From: JAVBMU01 sp031552185
GTDB lineage: Bacteria > Actinomycetota > Actinomycetes > Actinomycetales > Cellulomonadaceae
DNA length: 64,000 nt
Direction: 5' to 3'
Assembly (NCBI GenBank): GCA_031552185.1
Contig: JAVBMU010000007.1
Coordinates: forward strand, 1-64,000
The position numbers and the translations under genes are program-made. Position 1 is the first letter of the stretch. Every line of letters starts with the position of its first letter. The notes under the pieces are model-generated. The model saw only the letters and a program-made list of their open reading frames with translations, did no database searches and was not told the origin of the DNA. Shown one piece after another: positions 58,439 to 64,000 of this stretch.

Positions 58439-60067
58439 TCAGCGGTCCTCGGGCACCATCTCGATCGCGCCGCACGGGCATTCCGCGGCGCAGATCCCGC
58501 AGCCCTTGCAGTATTCGAGGTCGATCTCGTACTTCTGGCCGGGGCCGAGCTTCGTGATGACGTCGTCCGGGCACAGCCCGTAGCAGTTGTCGCACTCGAA
58601 GCAGGTGCCGCAGGACATGCAGCGCTGGGCCTCGAACAGCGCCGAGCCCTCATCGAGGCCGCGCACGACCTCCTCGAAGCCCGAGGTGCGCCGGGCCGCC
58701 TCGAGGGTGGGCCGGTGTTGGGCGGGGGCGTCGGCGTAGTACCAGGTGTTCAGCCGGTCGTAGGTTGCCTTGGCCTCGCGGGACTCGGGCTCGAAGGTGT
58801 CCGCGCGCAAGTACGCGTCGATGAAGTGCGCGCACCGATTCCCGGCGCCGATGGCGACGGTCGCGGTCCGGTCGCCCGGGGCGGCGTCGCCGGCGGCGAA
58901 CAGCCCGGGCCGGCCGGTCATCATCGTCGCATCGACGCTGATCACACCGTCGTCGACCTGCACGTCGGTGCGGCCCTCGATGAGCGTGAGGTCGGCGTCC
59001 TGGCCCACGGCCAGGACGACGGCGTCGGCGTCGAGGGTGTCGTACTCACCCGTCGGCTCCGGCCGGCCCCGGTCGTTGAGCACCATCCGCTCGACGACGA
59101 TCTTGTCGGCCTCGACCTCCTTGATGGTGGTCAGCCACTTGACCGTGATGCCCTCGCCGACGGCGTCCAGGTACTCGTCCTCGTGGGCCGGCATCTGGGC
59201 CTGGGTGCGGCGGTAGACGATCATCGTGTCGCCGGCGCCGAGGCGCTTGGCCGTCCGGGCCGCGTCCATGGCGGTGTTGCCGCCGCCGTAGACGATGACG
59301 CGGCGCCCGAGCATGGGCGGCGCGCCCTGGGCGGTATCCCGCAGCAGCTTCACGGCGTCGACGATCTTGGCCGCCGCGGCGGCGGGGATCTCGATGTGCG
59401 AGCCCACCCCGGCACCGACGGTGAGCGCGACGGCGTCGAACTCGGCCGATTCGGCCTCCAGGTCCTGGACCGGGTTGCCGCATTCCAGGGTGACGCCCAG
59501 GTCGACGATCCGCTGGATCTCGGCGGCGAGCACCGCTCGGGGCAGCCGGTACTCGGGGATCCCGTAGCGCATCATGCCGCCCGGCTCCGCCATCGCCTCC
59601 CGGATGACCACCTCGTGGCCCAACCGGCGCAGGTGGTATGCCGTCGACAGCCCGGCCGGCCCCGAACCGATGACGAGCACCCGCTTGCCGGTGCGCGTAG
59701 CGGGCGGCTCGAACGCCCACCCCTTGGTGAGGGCGAGGTCGCCGAGGAAGCGCTCGACGGAGTTGATCCCGACCTTCTCGTCCAGCGTGGCCCGGTTGCA
59801 CTCGCTCTCGCACGGGTGGTAGCAGATCCGGCCCATGATCGCGGGCAGCGGGTTGCGCTCGGTGATCGCCCGCCAGGCGCGCTCGTAGCCCTCGTCGGCC
59901 TCCTGCGCCTCGTACAGCCAGCGCTGGATGTCCTCCATCGCGGGGCAGGCGCCCGAACAGGGCGGCAGCAGCGAGACGTACACCGGCCGCTCGGTCCGCC
60001 AGGAACCGGTCTTGTAGGCGCTCGACGTGGCGGCCGTCGAACTCAACCCGAAGGGCACCGTGCTCAT
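58439..60067 (-). CDS. GltD-like FAD oxidoreductase fused to 2[4Fe-4S] ferredoxin domain
   Basis: A 542-aa fusion. Residues 1-110 form the GltD-type cysteine domain (SLLPPCSGACPAMEDIQRWL and CYHPCESECNR). Then come the FAD Rossmann fold (VLVIGSGPAGLSTAYHLRRL), the NAD(P) fold (VIVYGGGNTAMDAARTAKRL) and the FAD closing motif ADAVVLAVGQDADL. The last 75 residues are a PorD-like ferredoxin with CMSCGTCFECDNCYGLCP and CKGCGICAAECPCGAIEM. It overlaps porB by ATGA and replaces a separate delta subunit. The FAD module should let the complex use NAD(P), as in the phenylglyoxylate oxidoreductase type; that is inference. Confidence 0.88.
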   Translation of the reverse strand: MSTVPFGLSSTAATSSAYKTGSWRTERPVYVSLLPPCSGACPAMEDIQRWLYEAQEADEGYERAWRAITERNPLPAIMGRICYHPCESECNRATLDEKVGINSVERFLGDLALTKGWAFEPPATRTGKRVLVIGSGPAGLSTAYHLRRLGHEVVIREAMAEPGGMMRYGIPEYRLPRAVLAAEIQRIVDLGVTLECGNPVQDLEAESAEFDAVALTVGAGVGSHIEIPAAAAAKIVDAVKLLRDTAQGAPPMLGRRVIVYGGGNTAMDAARTAKRLGAGDTMIVYRRTQAQMPAHEDEYLDAVGEGITVKWLTTIKEVEADKIVVERMVLNDRGRPEPTGEYDTLDADAVVLAVGQDADLTLIEGRTDVQVDDGVISVDATMMTGRPGLFAAGDAAPGDRTATVAIGAGNRCAHFIDAYLRADTFEPESREAKATYDRLNTWYYADAPAQHRPTLEAARRTSGFEEVVRGLDEGSALFEAQRCMSCGTCFECDNCYGLCPDDVITKLGPGQKYEIDLEYCKGCGICAAECPCGAIEMVPEDR

Positions 60068-61068
60068 CGGCCCTCACCATCCCTTACCAGATTGAACCGG
60101 GCGATGTTGCGCTGGGCCTGGCGGCGCAGGCGTTCGACGACGGTGGCGTCGCCCCGGGGACCGAACAGGTGGGCGTAGCGCCGCTGTGGGCGCAGGTACT
60201 CCTCGACGTCGATCAGCTCGCGGATCGCGGTGCTGTTTGTGACCTCGCCGTATTCGGCTTCGAACACGGGGAAGAAGCCGGACTGGGTGGCCAGCCGGCA
60301 CATCTTGATCGACTCCTCGGGCCCGGTGCCCCAGCCGAGCGGGCACGTGACGAGGATGTGCAGGTAGCGCGCGCCGCGGTGGCTCATCGCCTTGCGGACC
60401 TTGAGCTCCAGATCCCGCAGGTCCGCGACCGTGGCGGTGGCGACGTAGGGGATCTCGTGCGCCATGGCGATCAGCGGCACGCTCTTGCCCTGACCGAACG
60501 GCGCGCCGGGGGCGACGCCGACGGCGGGTGTGGTCGAGGTGCGGGCCGCGGGCGGGGTCGCGCCGGAGCGCTGGACGCCGGTGTTCATGTAGCCACCGTT
60601 GTCGTAACAGACGTACAGCACGTCGTCGTTGCGTTCGAAGGTCCCGGACAGGCAGGCCATCCCGATGTCGGCGGTGCCGCCGTCGCCGCCCTGGGCGAGC
60701 ACGCGGATGTCGCTGCGCCCGAGCGCCCGGTTCGCTGCGGCGATGCCGGAACCGACCGCGGCCGCGTTTGCGAACAGCGAGTGCAGCCACGGAATCTTCC
60801 AGGCGCTCTCCGGGTACGGCGTCGAGAACACCTCGAGGCAGCCGGTCGCGTTCGCGACCATAAGTTTGCCGCCGGTGGCGTCCATCGCGGTATCCAGCAC
60901 CCACCGGGCGGCCAGCGCCTCGGCGCAGCCCTGGCAGGCGCGGTGCCCGGACGTCAGCGCGCTCGGCCGGTCCTGCCAGGCCTGGACGGACCGGTCGGAC
61001 TCGTCGAGCAGGCGGTTACCCGCGACGAGCGCACCGGTCTGCAGAAAGGGGACATTGACCTTGACCAT
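60064..61068 (-). CDS. 2-oxoacid:acceptor oxidoreductase beta subunit (TPP)
   Basis: A 334-aa PorB-type subunit binding thiamine diphosphate and a [4Fe-4S] cluster. Cluster cysteines appear in GHRACQGCAEALAA, with others at ANATGCLEVF and near TCPLGWGTG; the TPP motif is AQGGDGGTADIGMACLSG with YDNGGYMNTGVQ. The ATG at 61068 shares one base with the alpha-subunit stop. The long frame upstream is a shadow of porA. The substrate is probably pyruvate or another 2-oxoacid. Confidence 0.9.
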   Translation of the reverse strand: MVKVNVPFLQTGALVAGNRLLDESDRSVQAWQDRPSALTSGHRACQGCAEALAARWVLDTAMDATGGKLMVANATGCLEVFSTPYPESAWKIPWLHSLFANAAAVGSGIAAANRALGRSDIRVLAQGGDGGTADIGMACLSGTFERNDDVLYVCYDNGGYMNTGVQRSGATPPAARTSTTPAVGVAPGAPFGQGKSVPLIAMAHEIPYVATATVADLRDLELKVRKAMSHRGARYLHILVTCPLGWGTGPEESIKMCRLATQSGFFPVFEAEYGEVTNSTAIRELIDVEEYLRPQRRYAHLFGPRGDATVVERLRRQAQRNIARFNLVRDGEGR

Positions 61069-62246
61069 CACCGACCACCTACTACCTGTTCGTTCAGGTC
61101 GAGGAACCGGACCTCGGCGAGCGGCCCCGCCAGGGCCTCGCCGAGCACGGCCTCGAGGGACGCCTCGCTGATGCTGCGCCCGCCGAGTCCGGCGACGACG
61201 CTGGAGACATCCGGGGTCAGGCCGCCGTCGGCCAGCGCGATTCGGATCTCCGGGTGGACCAGGCCGCGGCCGCCGAGTTCGATGGCGCGGTCGATGACGA
61301 CGACGTGCTTGGCCGAGCCGACCGCGGCCTGCAGGGCCTCGGTCGGGAACGGCCGGAACGAGGTCAGGCCGACGAGCTTGATCGGCGCGCCGTCGGCGCG
61401 CATCCGCTCGGTGACGGTCTGCAATGTGCCGAGGACCGAGCCCATCGCGATGACGACCGTGTCCCCGTCCTCGCCGGCGCCGTGGAACGTGCGCACCGGG
61501 CGCCCGCTGGGTCGGTCGAAGGCCGCCTCGAACTCGGCGCCGACCCGTTCGACCACGGCCAGCGCGTCCACCATCGCCGTGTGTTGCAGGTACTTGACCT
61601 CGGTGAAGGATTCCGGACCGGCCATCATGCCGATGCTCAGGGGGTGCTCGACGTCGAGCGGGTTGCGCGGTGTGATCGGCGGCAGGAAGGCGTCGACCTC
61701 CTCCTGCGTCGGCAGTTCGACGACGTCGGAGGCGTGGGTGAGCACGAAGCCGTCCATGCACACCATGACCGGCAGGGCGAGTTCCTCCGCGATCTTGAAC
61801 GCAATCACGTGCAGGTCGGCCGCCTCCTGGTTGTCCCCGGCGTAGAGCTGGAGCCAGCCGGAGTCGCGTAGCGCGAGTGAGTCGGAGTGGTCGTTCCAGA
61901 TGTTGATCGGGGCGCCCAGCGCCCGGTTGGCCACCGTCATCACGATGGGCAACTGGAGGCCGGCCGCATTGAAGACCGCCTCCGACATGTACAGCAGGCC
62001 CTGGGACGCGGTCGCCGTGTAGGTCCGGGCACCGGTTGCCGATGAGCCGATCGAGACCGACATCGCGGCGAACTCGGATTCGACGTTCAGGTACTCGCAG
62101 TTCTTCAGGGCGCCGGTGCGGGTGAGCACCGAGAGCGCCTCCACGATGTGCGTTTGCGGTGAGATGGGGTAGGCGCACACGACGCCGGGTCGGCAGCGCG
62201 CGACGGTCTTCGCGACGGCCTGCGAGCCTTCGAGCAGTTCCCGCAT
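61068..62246 (-). CDS. 2-oxoacid:acceptor oxidoreductase alpha subunit
   Basis: A 392-aa PorA-type subunit. The N-terminus VCAYPISPQTHIVEALSVLT and the block FAAMSVSIGSSATGARTYTA with SQGLLYMSEAVFNAAGLQLP are family markers, as is the domain II GEDGDTVVIAMGSVLGTLQT. The ATG at 62246 lies three bases after the gamma-subunit stop, so gamma, alpha, beta and the FAD gene form one coupled operon. Confidence 0.92.
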   Translation of the reverse strand: MRELLEGSQAVAKTVARCRPGVVCAYPISPQTHIVEALSVLTRTGALKNCEYLNVESEFAAMSVSIGSSATGARTYTATASQGLLYMSEAVFNAAGLQLPIVMTVANRALGAPINIWNDHSDSLALRDSGWLQLYAGDNQEAADLHVIAFKIAEELALPVMVCMDGFVLTHASDVVELPTQEEVDAFLPPITPRNPLDVEHPLSIGMMAGPESFTEVKYLQHTAMVDALAVVERVGAEFEAAFDRPSGRPVRTFHGAGEDGDTVVIAMGSVLGTLQTVTERMRADGAPIKLVGLTSFRPFPTEALQAAVGSAKHVVVIDRAIELGGRGLVHPEIRIALADGGLTPDVSSVVAGLGGRSISEASLEAVLGEALAGPLAEVRFLDLNEQVVGGR

Positions 62247-62249
62247 TCC

Positions 62250-62855
62250 TCAGGCCTCCTTTGCTGCGCTCGCCGCCCCGGCGGGAGCGGTCTCGGCGTG
62301 GTCGAGGACCCACTGGTGGGCGGCCTCGGCCGCCTTGCAGTTGCCCTCGGCGACCCTGCCCTTGAACCGGTCCCGCACGGCCGCGAGCACCGCGTCGAGC
62401 GTGATCTGGCCGGTCACCGCCGCGAAGGCGCCCAGGAGCGCGGCGGACGGCTTGGGTTGGCCGAGGTGTTCGCGGACGATGTCATCGGCCGGAACGGTGA
62501 CGAGTCGGCCGGGTTCGGCCGGCGCGTCGGGGCACATCTCGCGCACCTCGGTAGCGGTGCGGCGAGTGTTGACGACGGCCCAGCCGCCGGGTGCGAGCGC
62601 TGCGAACGGGTCGAGCGCGGTCAGCAACGTGGGGTCCTGCACGATCACCGCATCCGGCACCTGCACTAATTCGCGCGTGCGAATCGCCTCGTCGGAAAGC
62701 CGACAGAACGACACGACCGGCGCGCCAGTGCGCTCGGAACCGAATGAGGGGATGACCTGGACGTTGTGCCCGGCACTGAACGCCGCTTGCGCGAGCAGTT
62801 CGGAGGCGGTCACCACACCTTGGCCGCCTCTGCCATGAATACAGACCTGGAACAT
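62250..62855 (-). CDS. 2-oxoacid:acceptor oxidoreductase gamma subunit
   Basis: A 201-aa PorC-type subunit. The start MFQVCIHGRGGQGVVTASEL is the family N-terminus, followed by IPSFGSERTGAPVVSFCRLS, and FAAVTGQITLDAVLAAVRDR. The ATG at 62855 is chosen because GAAGGCGGAAG lies just upstream and the homology begins there; the frame extends further up without similarity. It heads the operon, whose promoter should lie in 62856-63103. Confidence 0.9.
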   Translation of the reverse strand: MFQVCIHGRGGQGVVTASELLAQAAFSAGHNVQVIPSFGSERTGAPVVSFCRLSDEAIRTRELVQVPDAVIVQDPTLLTALDPFAALAPGGWAVVNTRRTATEVREMCPDAPAEPGRLVTVPADDIVREHLGQPKPSAALLGAFAAVTGQITLDAVLAAVRDRFKGRVAEGNCKAAEAAHQWVLDHAETAPAGAASAAKEA

Positions 62856-63103
62856 CTTCCGCCTTCGCTTGTTGTGGAAAAGCGCAAACCCCGACGCCGG
62901 AGGCACCGCTGCCGCCGTCGGCAGTGGGCGCACTGGCGCGGGGGTAGGCGACTCCACCCTTACGCGGGGCACCTCACAAGACAAGTCACCGGGAATGTGA
63001 TCTACGACTTGCGACAGGTTCCCCCTTCACGCGGTGTCGGAGGTCATCATTCGATGGTGCGATTGGCCATGAATCGCCAGGCCGAAGGTCCCCACTGCTG
63101 TCA
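62856..63103. other. Intergenic region upstream of the por operon
   Basis: 248 bp without a gene. It contains caagtc/gacttg as an inverted repeat with 18 nt between, near 62990-63015, but no clear Rex, FNR or CRP site was recognised. The promoter of the por operon is expected here. Confidence 0.4.
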
Positions 63104-63685
63104 TTAGGGCATCCGTCCGACGAAGGCCATTGCGTGCCGCAACAGGGTGCCCTGACCGCCGCGCATTTCCACCTGGATTTCGTCGGAGCATGCCTGTTCC
63201 GGCGTGAGCCAGGTCAGGTCCAGGGCATCCTGTTGCGGGCGGCAGTCGCCCGTGACGGGCACGACGTACGCGAGCGACACCGCGTGCTGGCGCGGGTCGT
63301 GGTAGCTGGTGATCCCCGGCGTCGGGAAGTACTCGGCCACCGTGAACGGTTGCGGCGAGGGCGGCACGAGCGGCAGCGCCACCGCGCCGAGGTCCTTCTC
63401 GATGTGCCGCAGCAGGGCATCGCGGATCCGCTCGTGGTACATCACCCGCCCGGAGACGAGTGAGCGGGTGATCATGCCGGCCGCGGACAACCGCAACAGC
63501 AGCCCGACGGCGACGACGTCGCCCGCCTCGTCGACCCGCACGGGCACCGCATCGATATAGACGATCGGCATTCGCGCCCGGGCGCTTGCGACCTCCTCCG
63601 GGCTCAGCCAGCCCGCGGGCCGGGCGTTGAGGGGGGAGAAGTCCTCCGGGAAATCCTCCGGCAGGAAGTCGGCAGCGTTCGTCAT
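63104..63685 (-). CDS. DUF4916 family protein (Nudix-like)
   Basis: A 193-aa protein matching the actinobacterial DUF4916 family, which has a Nudix-type fold. Conserved parts are GWLSPEEVASARARMPIVYI, VSGRVMYHERIRDALLRHIE and the segment SLAYVVPVTGD. A canonical Nudix box is not present, so catalysis is uncertain. ATG at 63685 has GGGAGA 6 nt upstream. It lies 31 bp after the partial gene at the window edge, on the same strand. Confidence 0.75.
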   Translation of the reverse strand: MTNAADFLPEDFPEDFSPLNARPAGWLSPEEVASARARMPIVYIDAVPVRVDEAGDVVAVGLLLRLSAAGMITRSLVSGRVMYHERIRDALLRHIEKDLGAVALPLVPPSPQPFTVAEYFPTPGITSYHDPRQHAVSLAYVVPVTGDCRPQQDALDLTWLTPEQACSDEIQVEMRGGQGTLLRHAMAFVGRMP

Positions 63686-63716
63686 TTCGATCTCCCGGGA
63701 ATGGCTGGTCGGGTGG

Positions 63717-64000
63717 TCACGGTTGGACGCCGGCGGCCGGCGCGCCGAGCGGTACCTCGCTGTAGCGGGCGACCAACTCCGTGAGCAGGTGTTCCGCGAC
63801 GGTGTGCGGCAGGGCCTCGACCAACGCCATCACCTCGGCCAGTCGGTTCGGCAGGCCGGCTCCGGCGGCGGCGCCGGGCAACAGGGCGGCACGCAGCAGC
63901 GCCCACGTCGCGTCGGCGTCCAGATGCGCGAGCGCGGACAACGCGGCGCCCGGGTCGGACGCGGCGCCGTCCGGATCGGAGCCGGCGTCCGGATCGGAGC
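63717..64000 (-). CDS. Partial hypothetical protein, 3' end only
   Basis: An open frame of about 94 codons that runs off the right edge, so its start is outside the window. The visible C-terminus is helical and Leu/Ala-rich (LAEVMALVEALPHTVAEHLL). At the edge there is a repeated SDPDAG/SDPDG segment, coded by a 15-18 bp repeat (gatccggacgcc). Not recognised. It may be co-transcribed with the DUF4916 gene. Confidence 0.6.
   Translation of the reverse strand, partial: SDPDAGSDPDGAASDPGAALSALAHLDADATWALLRAALLPGAAAGAGLPNRLAEVMALVEALPHTVAEHLLTELVARYSEVPLGAPAAGVQP

Overview
The window is chromosomal DNA from a high-GC Gram-positive bacterium, an actinomycete (Actinomycetota). Codon third positions are overwhelmingly G/C and GTG starts are frequent. 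Several gene neighbourhoods are classic actinobacterial ones: birA next to accD5/accE/maf/accA3, a deoD-pmmB type pair, clpS-DUF2017, murI-MBL hydrolase-rph-rdgB, and prfB-ftsE-ftsX with smpB-ssrA further on. I do not assign a genus. No tRNA, rRNA, CRISPR array, transposase or phage gene was recognised.

Layout. 1-11.9 kb (minus strand): phosphohexomutase and purine nucleoside phosphorylase, a Nudix hydrolase, then the acyl-CoA carboxylase region (biotin carboxylase/carrier, Maf, DUF885 peptidase-like protein, membrane protein, epsilon subunit, unknown 176-aa protein, carboxyltransferase). 12.2-16.6 kb: biotin ligase, class III adenylate cyclase, SRAP abasic-site protein and an LCP cell-wall ligase. 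16.6-19.3 kb: a gene-free stretch with an unusual inverted repeat array, then a WxL-like surface protein and its DUF916-type partner. 19.4-23.7 kb: prfB, ftsE, ftsX and an M23 hydrolase.

23.7-33.9 kb is the most unusual part. An island of about 10 kb separates ftsEX-M23 from smpB-ssrA, which often lie close together in actinobacteria. It carries two ECF sigma factors, a CU044_5270-type membrane protein, and two paralogous cassettes of lipoprotein, peptidoglycan-binding membrane-fusion protein, ABC ATPase and MacB/FtsX-type permease. Cassette A is complete and is followed by a broken small secreted-protein gene with a faint lactococcin-972-like look. Cassette B has lost about 0.95 kb across the ATPase/permease boundary.

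34-45 kb: smpB, tmRNA, a second copy of the inverted repeat array, a DUF4349 lipoprotein, then an amino-sugar type operon (ROK repressor, ABC sugar importer, ROK kinase, NagB) and a solute:sodium symporter with its DUF3311 partner. 45-55 kb: DUF3039 and an SF2 helicase, nicotinate phosphoribosyltransferase, clpS-DUF2017, murI-MBL-(unknown)-rph-rdgB and an S66 peptidase. 55-64 kb: ABC-F ATPase, MFS transporter, a four-gene 2-oxoacid oxidoreductase operon whose last gene fuses a GltD-like FAD module to a ferredoxin domain, a DUF4916 protein and a partial gene at the edge.

Two features run through the window. First, at least 20 genes have a TANNNT-type -10 hexamer ending only 6-8 nt before the start codon, which points to leaderless transcripts and decides several start sites; the pattern was not seen in the island. 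Second, many housekeeping proteins carry in-frame tandem repeats of 12-24 bp in linkers or loops. All annotation was done by eye; no database search was run.
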